From Clostridia bacterium (GTDB taxonomy: Bacteria > Bacillota > Clostridia > Oscillospirales > Acutalibacteraceae), in contig JAFQVY010000019.1 in assembly GCA_017407755.1 (NCBI GenBank), forward strand, positions 1 to 56,639: a DNA stretch of 56,639 bases, in the 5' to 3' direction. Of the stretch, positions 1 through 9,008 are shown in pieces (within the stretch, counting starts at the first letter, position 1; each line of letters starts with the position of its first letter). Under the pieces are notes generated by a model. It had not been told where the DNA came from. It did no database searches and saw nothing but the letters and a program-made list of their open reading frames with translations. The translations under genes and the position numbers were made by a program.

Positions 1-686
1 ATATCGTTGTCACGACGGTAAACGTTTGCACGGGGGTTGTCCCATGAACGGAATACAGCCTCAACAGCACCCATAAGCTGCTCCTTGGGGTCTGTGGGGA
101 ACTCTTTACCAATCTTATTCTTGTACTCAGCCTTGAACTGGCCTGCAAGAGTCTGAAGGTCCTCAGCTGTAAGCTCGATATCCTGAGTTACACCCTTAGC
201 TTCCTTCATTTCGTCGATAAGCTCCTCGAAGTACTTCTTACCAACCTCCATAACAACGTCGGAGTACATCTGGATAAATCTTCTGTAGCAGTCCCAAGCC
301 CAACGAGCGTTGCCGGACTTAGTAGCCATAACGTTAACAACATCCTCGTTAAGACCGAGGTTAAGGATTGTGTCCATCATACCGGGCATAGATGCACGAG
401 CACCGGAACGTACGGAAACGAGAAGGGGATTCTCAAGATCGCCGAACTTCTTGCCTGTGATCTCTTCCATCTTTACGATGTACTCCATGATCTGTGCCTG
501 AATTTCGTCGTTAATCTTGCGACCGTCCTCGTAGTACTGTGTGCAAGCCTCTGTGGAAATTGTGAAACCCTGGGGAACGGGAAGACCGAGAGATGTCATC
601 TCTGCAAGGTTAGCACCCTTACCGCCAAGAATTTCACGCATTGTTGCGTTACCCTCTGAGAAGAGGTAAACATACTTGTGGCTCAT
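1..686 (-). CDS. ppdK: Pyruvate, phosphate dikinase, N-terminal part (gene runs off the window)
   Basis: The 228 visible codons encode the N-terminal nucleotide-binding part of pyruvate, phosphate dikinase, which interconverts PEP, AMP and PPi with pyruvate, ATP and phosphate in glycolysis of many anaerobes. Visible family motifs are the start MSHKYVYLFSEGNATMREIL, GGKGANLAEMTSLGLPVPQGF near residue 22, SVRSGARASMPGMMDTILNL near residue 100 and AVFRSWDNPRANVYRR near residue 210. The ATG at 686 has a GGAGG site just upstream. The C-terminal phosphohistidine and PEP domains lie beyond position 1. It is transcribed divergently from the glmU-like gene and has its own promoter and a structured leader. 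Confidence 0.95.
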   Translation of the reverse strand, partial: MSHKYVYLFSEGNATMREILGGKGANLAEMTSLGLPVPQGFTISTEACTQYYEDGRKINDEIQAQIMEYIVKMEEITGKKFGDLENPLLVSVRSGARASMPGMMDTILNLGLNEDVVNVMATKSGNARWAWDCYRRFIQMYSDVVMEVGKKYFEELIDEMKEAKGVTQDIELTAEDLQTLAGQFKAEYKNKIGKEFPTDPKEQLMGAVEAVFRSWDNPRANVYRRDND

Positions 687-723
687 TTGAAAAACCTCCA
701 ATTAAATAATATGTGTAATAATA

Positions 724-784
724 GGCAGCAGAAGTTAAAACTGCCTCGCATTTACGGCGGAACTTCCCCGCCTAACCATGCCTA
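724..784 (-). promoter_or_regulatory. Structured 5' leader of ppdK (candidate cis-regulatory RNA)
   Basis: In the RNA direction the leader contains two adjacent hairpins: GGCGG/CCGCC (756-772) and GGCAG/CTGCC (724-745). The first loop carries GAAGUU and the second AACUUC, which are perfectly complementary and could kiss. The 5' end UAGGCA (779-784) can also pair with UGCCUA (722-727), which would break the second hairpin. The predicted transcript start from the upstream -10 box falls near 784, exactly at this arm. I do not recognise a known riboswitch class. Confidence 0.45.
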
Positions 785-790
785 AAAGTT

Positions 791-799
791 ATTATAACA
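791..799 (-). promoter_or_regulatory. ppdK promoter, extended -10
   Basis: On the minus strand this reads TGTTATAAT, a consensus -10 hexamer (791-796) with a TGn extension. The -35 region about 17 bp upstream is poor (TGGCAT), which is usual for extended -10 promoters. It lies about 105 bp upstream of the ppdK start. Confidence 0.5.
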
Positions 800-924
800 A
801 ATAAAGTTTAAAAATGCCACATTTTTTTGAAACTATTTTGACAAAAAATGTAACCAATATTTGAAAATTAATCGTAACAATTTGTTTATCTATAACAAAA
901 ATCAAAAAAAGTGGGCAAAGCACC

Positions 925-952
925 TTGAAAAATCTGATTTTTATGCGATAAT
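925..952 (+). promoter_or_regulatory. Promoter of the glmU-like/prs operon
   Basis: TTGAAA (925-930), a 16-bp spacer and GATAAT (947-952), with TGC directly before the -10 (extended -10). It sits about 75 bp upstream of the chosen start at 1026, which argues against the longer reading frame beginning at 861. The rest of 687-1025 holds the ppdK leader and promoter and otherwise only AT-rich sequence. Confidence 0.5.
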
Positions 953-1025
953 GTTAATATCTGTTATTACGCTCAGCTTGTGCGAAGCGTTTTCCTTTAA
1001 TATATTAAGACGAGGAGCTGTGTTT

Positions 1026-1775
1026 ATGAGCAAATGTGCACTTATCCTTGCAGGCGGCGAAGGCAAAAGAATGAAAAGCCTTAAGCCAAAAACCCTTTGT
1101 GAGGTTCTCTCAAAACCTATGCTTCAGTGGGTTATTGATGCAGTCAAAGGTGCAGGTATTGATAAAATTTGTGTTATCAAAGGCTTTGCCAAAGAGTACA
1201 TAGACGAATACCTCAAAACCCTGTCATATCCTGTTGAGACAGCTTATCAGGCAGAACGTCTGGGAACAGGTCACGCCGTTATGATGGCTAAGGACTTTTT
1301 AAAGGAAAACAAGGGCTCTGTTGTAATCTTAGGCGGTGACGCTCCTTTTATGGACGCCGACACTATCAAAAACGCTTACGACGAACACCTTAAAACCGAT
1401 GCTCAGGCAACTGTTATTTCTGCCCTGATTGACGACCCTCAGGGGTATGGCAGAATTACAAGAGAAGCAGACGGCTCGCTTAAAGCAATAGTTGAGCAAA
1501 AGGACGCCGATGAAGAAACACTCCAGATAAAAGAAATCAACTCCGGCGGATATTGGTTTGATACAGAAGGCTTACTTTCTGTGCTTGACAGAATTACATC
1601 AGATAACAACGCCAAGGAATACTACCTGCCCGATGCTTTGAAGCTTCTTATTGCTGACGGCAAGCGTGTTTCCGTTTACGTTGCAGAAAATCCCGACACT
1701 GTTTTGGGTGCTAATGACCCTGAGCAGTTGAAGGGACTTGAAGAAATCGCCAAAGCCAAGGGCTACGGCGTATAA
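1026..1775 (+). CDS. glmU: GlmU-type nucleotidyltransferase, uridylyltransferase domain only
   Basis: A 249-residue sugar nucleotidyltransferase matching the N-terminal pyrophosphorylase half of GlmU, which makes UDP-GlcNAc from GlcNAc-1-P and UTP for peptidoglycan. Seen: the ALILAGGEGKRMKS nucleotide loop at residues 5-18, AYQAERLGTGHAVMMA near 75, VVILGGDAPFMD near 98, and EINSGGYWFD followed by AKEYYLPDALKLL and VLGANDPEQL near the end. The left-handed beta-helix acetyltransferase half of canonical GlmU (about 450 residues) is absent, since the frame stops at 1775. The start at 1026 is chosen because GAGGAG precedes it and the promoter lies upstream. It sits in the canonical glmU place before prs, pth and mfd. 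The symbol is by position and domain; the single-domain form may have altered specificity. Confidence 0.8.
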   Translation: MSKCALILAGGEGKRMKSLKPKTLCEVLSKPMLQWVIDAVKGAGIDKICVIKGFAKEYIDEYLKTLSYPVETAYQAERLGTGHAVMMAKDFLKENKGSVVILGGDAPFMDADTIKNAYDEHLKTDAQATVISALIDDPQGYGRITREADGSLKAIVEQKDADEETLQIKEINSGGYWFDTEGLLSVLDRITSDNNAKEYYLPDALKLLIADGKRVSVYVAENPDTVLGANDPEQLKGLEEIAKAKGYGV

Positions 1776-1818
1776 AATCAGCAAACTCTATTATTCTATA
1801 TAAAGGGGACTTAAACGT

Positions 1819-2775
1819 ATGAATTTTCACGGTAAGGACATTAAGATTTTCGCAGGTAACTCAAACCCCAGCGTTGCTCAGGGTATTGCAGGCTGCCTTG
1901 GTATTCCTCTGGGCAAAAGCAGCTGCACTAAATTCAGCGACGGTGAGATTTCCGTTTCTCTTCACGAATCTGTTCGTGGCAGTGAGTGCTTTGTAGTTCA
2001 GTCTACCTGCACACCTGTAAACGACAACCTTATGGAAATGCTTATTATGATTGACGCTTTAAAGCGTGCATCTGCCGCAAGCATTACCGCTGTTATGCCC
2101 TACTTCGGCTATGCCCGTCAGGATAGAAAAGCTAAGGCAAGAGATCCGATTTCAGCAAAGCTTTGTGCTGACCTTATTACTGCCGCAGGTGCTGACAGAG
2201 TTCTTACAATGGACCTTCACGCTAACCAGATTCAGGGCTTCTTCAACATTCCCGTTGACCACCTTTTCGGTGCTCCTATGCTTGCAAACCACATGAAGAA
2301 GAAAATCGGCAAAGACCCTGAGGGCTTTGTTGTTGTATCTCCTGACCTTGGTTCAGTTACACGTTCAAGAAACTTCGCCGCAAAAATCGGTTGCCCCCTT
2401 GCAATTATCGACAAGCGCAGACCTAAGGCTAACGTTTCCGAGGTTATGAACATCATCGGTGACATTGAGGGCAAGAAGGTAATCCTTGTTGACGATATGA
2501 TTGACACAGCAGGTACACTTTGCAACGCTGCTCAGGCAGTTATCGACAACGGTGCTCTTGAGGTTTACGCTTGTGCTACACACGCTGTTCTTTCAGGCCC
2601 CGCCACAGAGAGAATCAAGAACTCTGTTATCAAGGAGCTTATCCTTCTTGACACTGTTCCCGTTCCTGAGGAAAATATGCTTGACAAGTACACTGTTCTT
2701 CCTGTTGCTCCTGTATTCGCAGAAGCTATTGAGAGAATTTTCGCTGACAAGCCTGTTTCTCCCCTCTTTGCTTAA
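1819..2775 (+). CDS. prs: Ribose-phosphate pyrophosphokinase
   Basis: PRPP synthetase of 318 residues, the usual length. It makes phosphoribosyl pyrophosphate from ribose-5-phosphate and ATP for nucleotide, His, Trp and NAD synthesis. Seen: KIFAGNSNPSVAQGIA at the start, FSDGEISVSLHESVRG near 40, the YFGYARQDRKAKARDPISAK loop near 95, DLHANQIQGFF near 133, and the PRPP loop VILVDDMIDTAGTL near 220. An AAAGGGGAC site precedes the ATG. It lies 43 bp after the glmU-like gene, so the two are probably co-transcribed, ending at the hairpin at 2794. Confidence 0.97.
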   Translation: MNFHGKDIKIFAGNSNPSVAQGIAGCLGIPLGKSSCTKFSDGEISVSLHESVRGSECFVVQSTCTPVNDNLMEMLIMIDALKRASAASITAVMPYFGYARQDRKAKARDPISAKLCADLITAAGADRVLTMDLHANQIQGFFNIPVDHLFGAPMLANHMKKKIGKDPEGFVVVSPDLGSVTRSRNFAAKIGCPLAIIDKRRPKANVSEVMNIIGDIEGKKVILVDDMIDTAGTLCNAAQAVIDNGALEVYACATHAVLSGPATERIKNSVIKELILLDTVPVPEENMLDKYTVLPVAPVFAEAIERIFADKPVSPLFA

Positions 2776-2793
2776 TTTAAAACCAAAATCAAC

Positions 2794-2830
2794 GGCGGCT
2801 CGGACTTTGGTCTTTGCCGCCTTTATTTTC
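2794..2830 (+). terminator. Intrinsic terminator after prs
   Basis: GGCGGC (2794-2799) pairs with GCCGCC (2816-2821), with an inner GAC/GTC, followed by TTTATTTT. It lies between prs and pth and may only partly stop readthrough. Confidence 0.65.
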
Positions 2831-2847
2831 CTTGAAAGGGGATTTTT

Positions 2848-3441
2848 ATGTTCTTAAAATCCAAGTTTTCCTCTTCAATCGAATATATTATTGTAGGTTT
2901 GGGAAACCCCGGCAAGCAATACGAAAATACCCGTCACAACTGCGGTTTTATGGCACTTGACCGCCTTGCAGAAAAAGAAAACTGCAAAATAAACAAAATC
3001 CGCTTTAAATCCACCACAGGCGAGTGTACTATTTCGGGTCATCGCTGTCTTCTGATGAAACCTTCAACATTTATGAATCTTTCGGGTCAGGCAGTAGTGG
3101 AGGCTATGAATTTCTACAAAATTCCCCCTGAAAATGTAGTTATAATGTTTGACGACATATCTCTTGACGTAGGCAGAATCCGAATCAGACGAAGCGGCTC
3201 TGACGGCGGTCAGAACGGTATGAAAAATATTATCTATTTAAGCGGAAGCGACAAATTCCCCAGAGTTAAAATCGGTATCGGCAAAAAGCCTCACCCCGAC
3301 TACGACCTTAAAGACTGGGTGCTCTCACGTTTTTCAAAAGATGATATGAAAACCTTAAACCAGGTTTTTGACAATGCCGCCGAGTCCGCCGCATTAATTG
3401 TAGAAGGCAAAACCGATTTGGCTATGCAGAAATTTAACTGA
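2848..3441 (+). CDS. pth: Peptidyl-tRNA hydrolase
   Basis: A 197-residue Pth that releases peptides from prematurely dropped peptidyl-tRNAs. Seen: IVGLGNPGKQYENTRHNCGF (residues 15-34) with the catalytic His in TRHN, LMKPSTFMNLSGQAV near 70 carrying the substrate-binding Asn, MFDDISLDVGRIRIRRSGSD near 100 and GGQNGMKNII following it. AAAGGGGA precedes the ATG. Position between prs and mfd is the conserved Firmicutes order (B. subtilis spoVC). Confidence 0.96.
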   Translation: MFLKSKFSSSIEYIIVGLGNPGKQYENTRHNCGFMALDRLAEKENCKINKIRFKSTTGECTISGHRCLLMKPSTFMNLSGQAVVEAMNFYKIPPENVVIMFDDISLDVGRIRIRRSGSDGGQNGMKNIIYLSGSDKFPRVKIGIGKKPHPDYDLKDWVLSRFSKDDMKTLNQVFDNAAESAALIVEGKTDLAMQKFN

Positions 3442-3463
3442 TGCTTTCAATAAATAATTTTAA

Positions 3464-3513
3464 GCTCGCAAATACCCCCTCAAAGGGTACTGCGAGCCGT
3501 TACCCTTTGGAGG
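3464..3513 (+). promoter_or_regulatory. Competing hairpins over the mfd ribosome-binding site
   Basis: Two exclusive stems can form. Stem A pairs GCTCGCA (3464-3470) with TGCGAGC (3491-3497), with TACCC/GGGTA inside. Stem B pairs CAAAGGGTA (3481-3489) with TACCCTTTG (3501-3509), a perfect 9 bp whose last base is the first G of the GGAGG site (3509-3513) of mfd. Neither is followed by a T-run, so control of translation or processing is more likely than termination. Confidence 0.45.
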
Positions 3514-3517
3514 AAAT

Positions 3518-6500
3518 ATGAATTTCATCTTCGATTTATTCAAAAATTTAAAGCCCTACAAAGCTTTAAGCTCTGCTCTTAACACCCCCTGTGCAGTTGG
3601 TGCAACGGGGCTTTCGGGCGTGCACAAGGCAAGCGTGATTTTTAGCCTTTGCAAAGAAAAAAGCTTGAAGGCTTTTTGTATATGTGCCGATGAGCGTGAG
3701 GCAAATACCCTTTGCGACGACCTTAACGCTATGGGTATGAAGGTGCTTTTTTATCCTTACCGCGATTTTACCTTTCAGAACGTAAGCGGTGTTTCCCACG
3801 ACGACGAAAGAAAACGCCTCGGTGTACTTATGAGCTTACTCTCAGAGGAATGCGACGGTGTCATTACCTGTCCTGACGCCGCCGCTCAGTATACAATTCC
3901 TCCCTGTGCTTTGGCAGACGCCACCCTTAACATTCGTGTGGGCAAAGCTATTTCTACAGACGCCTGCACAAAGGCACTTACCCTTTTAGGCTACGAAAGA
4001 TGCGATGCTTTAGAGGGCGAGGGTCAGTTTGCACTCAGAGGCGGAATTTTAGACTTCTTTCCGCCGGGCTTTGAAAATCCTGTGCGAGCAGAATTCTGGG
4101 GCGACGAAATCGACTCATTAAGTTACTTTGACATCATAACTCAGCGAAGAACAGAGTCAGTAGAGCACGTTACCCTTTGTCCTTCTTCTGAGGTTATCAT
4201 AAGCGACAGAGAGGAGCTTGCGAAAAAAATCGAAAAGAAAGCCTCATATTTAAGAGCCGAATCCTCTAAAAAAGCAAAAGAGGTTCTTTACCTTGAAGCA
4301 GATGCCTTAAGGCAGGGACTTTATCTTTCAAACAAAGACAAGTTTATCCACTTGGTTTACGAGAAAACTGCAACACTTTTTGATTATATAGACGACTCAT
4401 TCATAAGCTTTATTTCAGAGCACACTGCCGTTAAAGACAGAGTTGCAGGTACAGAGTTCCGCTTTTCTGAGGATATGCCCGAATATTTTGCCGAAGGTAC
4501 TCTCTGCCGCGGCTTCGACAGTTACTTTATAAGCTGGCAGGACTCTATAGAAAAATTAAAGGAAAGCACCACGGTTTATCTTGACAACTTCCCCCACGGC
4601 TCTTACGAGCTTCCTTTAAAAGCTTTGGAAAACTTCAGTTTAAGACTTCTGCCGCCATTTAGCGGACAGGTTGCAACCTTGGTGTCTGACCTTGAATCAA
4701 GCGGCAGCGAAAATTATGCCACCGTGCTTTTATGCAGTACCAAAAAAGCTGCCGAAAACATTACCGAGCTTTTAAAAGAGCAGGGCAAAAAAGCAATCCT
4801 CTGGACAATGGGCGACACCTTGACCAAAGGCTATATTCACGTTAGCGAAGGCATACTTTCGGGAGGCTTTGAAATTAGTGAGGAAAGCTTTATGCTCTTT
4901 ACTCAGAGCACCACTCAGGTTAAGCTTCAAAAAAAGCACAAGCTTCCCAAAGACGGTCAGGCGATTTACAGCCTCTCGGAGCTTTCTGTAGGCGATTACG
5001 TGGTACATACAATCCACGGTGTAGGCATTTTCGGCGGCATTACTAAGCTTGACTCCCACGGGATTGTCAAGGATTACATAAAAATTTCTTATGCAAAGGG
5101 TGACGTGCTTTATGTGCCTGTTACTCAGCTTGACTTAGTGGCAAAATACATCGGTCCCAAGGAAAACTCTGCCGTTAAGCTTAACCGCTTAGGCTCAGGA
5201 GATTTCCAAAAAACCAAAGCAAGAGTAAAAAAGGCAGTAAAGGATATGGCAAAAGAGCTCATTGCCCTTTACACAAAAAGAATGCAGGCACAGGGTCACG
5301 CTTTTTCAAGCGACACCGAGTGGCAAAGGGATTTTGAGGCTCGATTTGAATATGAAGAAACCCCCGACCAGTTAAGATGCAGTGATGAAATCAAGGGCGA
5401 TATGGAAAGAACCGCCCCCATGGACAGACTTCTTTGCGGTGACGTTGGCTTTGGCAAAACCGAGGTTGCCCTTCGTGCCGCTTTCAAGTGTGTTTCTGAC
5501 TCTAAGCAATGTGCACTTCTTTGCCCGACAACAATACTTGCGTGGCAGCATTTTCAGACTATCTCAAAGCGTTTTGAGGGTTACCCCATAAGAATACAGC
5601 TTCTTTCGCGTTTTAGAAGCAAAGAGCAACAAACAGAAATTTTAAAACAGCTTAAGCGTGGCGAAATCGACCTTGTTGTAGGCACTCACCGCCTTGTGCA
5701 AAAGGACGTTGAATTCCGAGACTTAGGACTTGTAATTATAGACGAGGAGCAACGCTTTGGTGTTGCACAAAAAGAAAGGCTTAAAGAGGCTTATCCAAAT
5801 GTTGACGTCCTTACTCTTTCTGCAACTCCTATCCCCCGCACACTTAATATGGCAATGAGCGGTATCCGCGATATGTCGGTTTTAGAAGAAGCTCCCCAAA
5901 ACCGCTACCCTGTTCAGACCTATGTTTTGGAGCACGAGCAGGCAATTATAAACGAGGCTATCCGCCGAGAGCTTCGCCGCGGCGGTCAGGTGTTTTACCT
6001 TCACAACAATGTTGAGTCAATTGAGGCAAAAGCCGCACGGCTTTCTTCCCAGATTCCCGAAGCTTCAATCGGCGTAGGTCACGGCAAAATGAGCGAGCAA
6101 CAGCTTTCCAAAGTATGGGGAGATATGCTGGAGCAGAAAATCGACGTTTTAGTCTGCACCACTATTATTGAAACAGGCGTTGACATTTCTAACGCCAACA
6201 CCTTGATTATTGAAAACGCCGACCGTTTCGGACTTTCTCAGCTTCATCAGCTGAGAGGGCGAATCGGCAGGTCTAACAGGCGTGCCTATGCCTACCTTAC
6301 ATTTACAAAAGCCAAGGTGCTCTCAGAAATTTCTCAGAAGCGTCTTACTGCTATCCGTGAATTTACGGAGTTCGGCTCAGGCTTTAAGATTGCTATGCGA
6401 GACTTGGAATTAAGAGGTGCAGGCAACATATTGGGAGCTCAGCAACACGGCCACATGGAAGACGTAGGATATGATATGTACCTAAAGCTTTTAGGCGATG

Positions 6501-6973
6501 CAGTTAAAGAAGAAAAAGGCGAGCTTCCCACAACCCGCGAGGACAAGGACTGCCTTGTGGATATTTCCCTTGCGGCGCATATTCCCGAAAGCTACATCGA
6601 AAGCCTTACTCTGCGCCTTGACGTGTATAAGCTTATTGCCGACATAAACACCAAAGAAGATGCGACGGACGTTATCGACGAGCTTATTGACCGCTTCGGC
6701 GATGTTCCAAAGTCGGTTATGGGTCTTATTGAAATTGCTTTAATCAGAAACAAAGCCGCCGATATGGGCATTTATGAAATTAAGCAAAACGACACAAGCG
6801 TACTGCTTTATGTAAAAGACATAAAAAGTCCCGAAATTATAAATCTTATCTGCGAGCAAAAAGGAAACGCCCTCTTAAGTGCAGGGTCTAAGCCCTATGT
6901 TGCGGTTAAGCTTAAAAGCAAAACCGACCCCTTAAGTGCTCTCAGAGGCGTTTTTAAAACCGGACTTTTCTGA
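3518..6973 (+). CDS. mfd: Transcription-repair coupling factor
   Basis: A 1151-residue Mfd, full length for the family. It is an ATP-driven translocase that displaces RNA polymerase stalled at lesions and recruits UvrA. Order of domains seen: UvrB-like N-terminal region (about 1-350), RNA-polymerase-interacting CarD-like domain starting near 487 ([17 protein letters not shown]), Walker [17 protein letters not shown] near 642, DEEQ box [13 protein letters not shown] near 742, [13 protein letters not shown] near 770, the helicase C motifs [17 protein letters not shown] and QLRGRIGRS near 885-920, and the C-terminal TRCF domain. GGAGG precedes the ATG. The leader carries alternative hairpins. 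Confidence 0.97.
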   Translation: MNFIFDLFKNLKPYKALSSALNTPCAVGATGLSGVHKASVIFSLCKEKSLKAFCICADEREANTLCDDLNAMGMKVLFYPYRDFTFQNVSGVSHDDERKRLGVLMSLLSEECDGVITCPDAAAQYTIPPCALADATLNIRVGKAISTDACTKALTLLGYERCDALEGEGQFALRGGILDFFPPGFENPVRAEFWGDEIDSLSYFDIITQRRTESVEHVTLCPSSEVIISDREELAKKIEKKASYLRAESSKKAKEVLYLEADALRQGLYLSNKDKFIHLVYEKTATLFDYIDDSFISFISEHTAVKDRVAGTEFRFSEDMPEYFAEGTLCRGFDSYFISWQDSIEKLKESTTVYLDNFPHGSYELPLKALENFSLRLLPPFSGQVATLVSDLESSGSENYATVLLCSTKKAAENITELLKEQGKKAILWTMGDTLTKGYIHVSEGILSGGFEISEESFMLFTQSTTQVKLQKKHKLPKDGQAIYSLSELSVGDYVVHTIHGVGIFGGITKLDSHGIVKDYIKISYAKGDVLYVPVTQLDLVAKYIGPKENSAVKLNRLGSGDFQKTKARVKKAVKDMAKELIALYTKRMQAQGHAFSSDTEWQRDFEARFEYEETPDQLRCSDEIKGDMERTAPMDRLLCGDVGFGKTEVALRAAFKCVSDSKQCALLCPTTILAWQHFQTISKRFEGYPIRIQLLSRFRSKEQQTEILKQLKRGEIDLVVGTHRLVQKDVEFRDLGLVIIDEEQRFGVAQKERLKEAYPNVDVLTLSATPIPRTLNMAMSGIRDMSVLEEAPQNRYPVQTYVLEHEQAIINEAIRRELRRGGQVFYLHNNVESIEAKAARLSSQIPEASIGVGHGKMSEQQLSKVWGDMLEQKIDVLVCTTIIETGVDISNANTLIIENADRFGLSQLHQLRGRIGRSNRRAYAYLTFTKAKVLSEISQKRLTAIREFTEFGSGFKIAMRDLELRGAGNILGAQQHGHMEDVGYDMYLKLLGDAVKEEKGELPTTREDKDCLVDISLAAHIPESYIESLTLRLDVYKLIADINTKEDATDVIDELIDRFGDVPKSVMGLIEIALIRNKAADMGIYEIKQNDTSVLLYVKDIKSPEIINLICEQKGNALLSAGSKPYVAVKLKSKTDPLSALRGVFKTGLF

Positions 6974-7010
6974 CGGTTTGCTGAAAATTCTGTTTATTTT
7001 CTTATTTATA

Positions 7011-7039
7011 TTGAATTTTTCTGTCGGTTTGTGTATAAT
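7011..7039 (+). promoter_or_regulatory. Sigma-A-type promoter of the PrsA-like gene
   Basis: TTGAAT (7011-7016), a 17-bp spacer and a perfect TATAAT (7034-7039), in the gap after mfd and 43 bp upstream of the ATG at 7082. Confidence 0.75.
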
Positions 7040-7081
7040 TTAGTGTGATTTATTTTAAAAGTAACGAAAGGGGTTTTCCCG

Positions 7082-8230
7082 ATGAATAACTTTAAAAGAA
7101 TATGTGCTTTACTGTTGGCACTGATTATGGTTATGGGGCTTTCTGCCTGTAGCAGAAAACCAAGCTGGAGCTATAAAACCGACACTGCAAGCTACGCCGA
7201 GGGTGTATATATTTACTCGCTTTTCTCAGCTTATAATGAAGCTTACAGCATCCTCCAGTCAAAGTTAGGCGACAAATTCGATTCTACTTCCACTATTCTT
7301 GACATCGCCTCTACCTTTGATGAAACAGGCGAAGAAGTGCTTTGTGAAGATTGGATTAAAAGTCAGGCTGACATTATTACAAAAAACCTTGCAGCTATAG
7401 ATGAAAAGATTGCCGAGTATGGCATTACCCTTGACAAAACTCAGGTTGAAAGTGCCCGCGAGCTTGCAAAAGAGGACTGGTACTTAGGTCCTTACTATGA
7501 ATACTACGTTGCCTCAGGATATGAAGCGACCTCTTATGAGGATATGCTTTCCCCCTACGGCGTTTCCTTTGACAGCTTCTTCACCTCATCTTACCTGGCA
7601 AGCGTAAAGCAAAGTGCTATTTTTGACCACCTTTACGGCAAGGGCGGCGAAGAGGAAGTAAGCGACGAGGCAATCACAGAATATTTCACCGACAATTACA
7701 CAAGCTATGCTTACTTTGTGGTTAACCTTTATGAAACTTCAATCGACAGCGAAACAAACCAGCAGGTTTACCATCCGTATTCTGACGAACTTATAAAAGA
7801 AACCGAAAATGACCTTGAGTCCTATGCAAAGCTTATTAACTCAGGCACACCTTACTCTGAGGTTATGTACAGATATATGAAGGCACACAACCTGTCAGAT
7901 GACCCCAGTGTTAAAAATATCGAAAACCTTGAAGCCTCCTCTTTAGGTGAAGATGTTTTAGATGCACTTAACACCCTTAAAGAGGGCAATGCAACCTACC
8001 TTAAGGTAGGAAGCGGCGACACTTCGGTTATGTACTTTATTTCAAAGTTTGATATCGAAAGCGAAGCAAACGACTACTTAAGTAAAGACGGCAACCGCCA
8101 CACAATTCTTCAGGCACTTAAATCTGAGGACTTCGGCAACTACCTTAACGACATAACCGAAAGCGTAGAGGTTGACGTTAACGAAAAAATTATCGAAAAA
8201 TACAACCCCGCTATGTTTGAAAACCTTTAA
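7082..8230 (+). CDS. PrsA/SurA-like extracytoplasmic foldase lipoprotein
   Basis: A 382-residue predicted lipoprotein: a cationic start, hydrophobic segment 8-20 and lipobox LSAC with the acylated Cys at 23. The middle (about 60-190) is helical and charged, like the chaperone region of PrsA/SurA_N proteins, with EDWIKSQADIITKNLAAIDE and a long acidic stretch before an FTDNYTSYAYFVVN segment. The later part could be a degenerate parvulin domain, but I see no clear catalytic set, so isomerase activity is doubtful. Position after mfd is typical of clostridial PrsA homologues. It would act outside the membrane in folding secreted proteins. The next gene follows after 20 bp with its own GGGAGG site, so they are likely co-transcribed. 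Confidence 0.6.
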   Translation: MNNFKRICALLLALIMVMGLSACSRKPSWSYKTDTASYAEGVYIYSLFSAYNEAYSILQSKLGDKFDSTSTILDIASTFDETGEEVLCEDWIKSQADIITKNLAAIDEKIAEYGITLDKTQVESARELAKEDWYLGPYYEYYVASGYEATSYEDMLSPYGVSFDSFFTSSYLASVKQSAIFDHLYGKGGEEEVSDEAITEYFTDNYTSYAYFVVNLYETSIDSETNQQVYHPYSDELIKETENDLESYAKLINSGTPYSEVMYRYMKAHNLSDDPSVKNIENLEASSLGEDVLDALNTLKEGNATYLKVGSGDTSVMYFISKFDIESEANDYLSKDGNRHTILQALKSEDFGNYLNDITESVEVDVNEKIIEKYNPAMFENL

Positions 8231-8250
8231 TTTTTCAGGGAGGTAATAAT

Positions 8251-8967
8251 ATGAAAAAAAGGCTGATTATTTCTGTTCTTTTACTGCTTATTTTCTGTGC
8301 CTTGCCTTTAACGGCTTTTGCAGAAACATTTCCAATGGAAGACATCACTCCCACTGAGGACGTTATAGCAACTGAAGATCCTTTTTACACAGAAGTGCCC
8401 ATAGACACAGGCGCTTACACAGACCCCTACTATCCCACTGACCCTATTGATACCGGAGTTGTTGACACTACTCCCACAGATTACACCGAGCCTGCAACAG
8501 GCGAAACAACTTTCCCTGAAGAAACCACTGCCCCTGTTACAGAGGTTCACACAAATCCCCCTGCACCAACCGAGCCTGACGAAAACTCCACTTACTCTGA
8601 CTATGTAAGTCCCGACCCTGTTTATACTCCTGCTGACCAGGATTTTCAGGAAAACGACTGGCAGGAAATCAAGCTCGACCTTAAAGCTGACCCCGTAGCA
8701 GGCAAGCAAAGCTTTGAAGGTATTCAGAAGAACAACTCAAGAGGCAACGACAGTATCGCAGGCTTCCTTATTGCAGGTATAATTCTTATTTTCCTTTCTA
8801 TTGCAGGCTTTACTTTTGTATTCATTTATAACCCTTACAAAAAGAAAAAAGCCCCCGCTAAGGCAGGCGCAAGATACGCCCAACCTCAGAAGCAGCAAAG
8901 AAACACACGCCCTCAGCAACCAAACCGCCGCACCTATAATCCCGACGATTACAACGACGGCTTCTGA
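8251..8967 (+). CDS. Secreted-then-anchored Thr/Pro-rich membrane protein, unknown function
   Basis: 238 residues with no family I recognise. A signal peptide (1-24, ending LTAFA) is followed by a low-complexity, acidic Thr/Pro/Asp-rich region (25-150) with many TD, TE and DP steps. Then come a single membrane helix (IAGFLIAGIILIFLSIAGF, about 170-190) and a strongly basic cytoplasmic tail (KKKKAPAKAGARY, then Gln/Arg/Asn-rich). This is type I membrane topology with a stalk-like exterior. It probably shares the PrsA-like transcript and ends at the shared terminator at 8976. Confidence 0.6.
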   Translation: MKKRLIISVLLLLIFCALPLTAFAETFPMEDITPTEDVIATEDPFYTEVPIDTGAYTDPYYPTDPIDTGVVDTTPTDYTEPATGETTFPEETTAPVTEVHTNPPAPTEPDENSTYSDYVSPDPVYTPADQDFQENDWQEIKLDLKADPVAGKQSFEGIQKNNSRGNDSIAGFLIAGIILIFLSIAGFTFVFIYNPYKKKKAPAKAGARYAQPQKQQRNTRPQQPNRRTYNPDDYNDGF

Positions 8968-8975
8968 TAAAAACT

Positions 8976-9008
8976 ACTCCCGAAGTTAAAACTTCGGGAG
9001 TTTCTTTT
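8976..9008. terminator. Bidirectional terminator between convergent genes
   Basis: A 12-bp perfect stem, ACTCCCGAAGTT (8976-8987) with AACTTCGGGAGT (8990-9001). TTTCTTTTT follows on the plus strand and a TTTTTAT run on the minus strand, so it can end both the 8251 gene and the 9008 gene. Confidence 0.8.

Noticed and set aside
310-501. Open frame on the plus strand inside ppdK
   Set aside because: It is antisense to strongly conserved ppdK codons and has no start signal.
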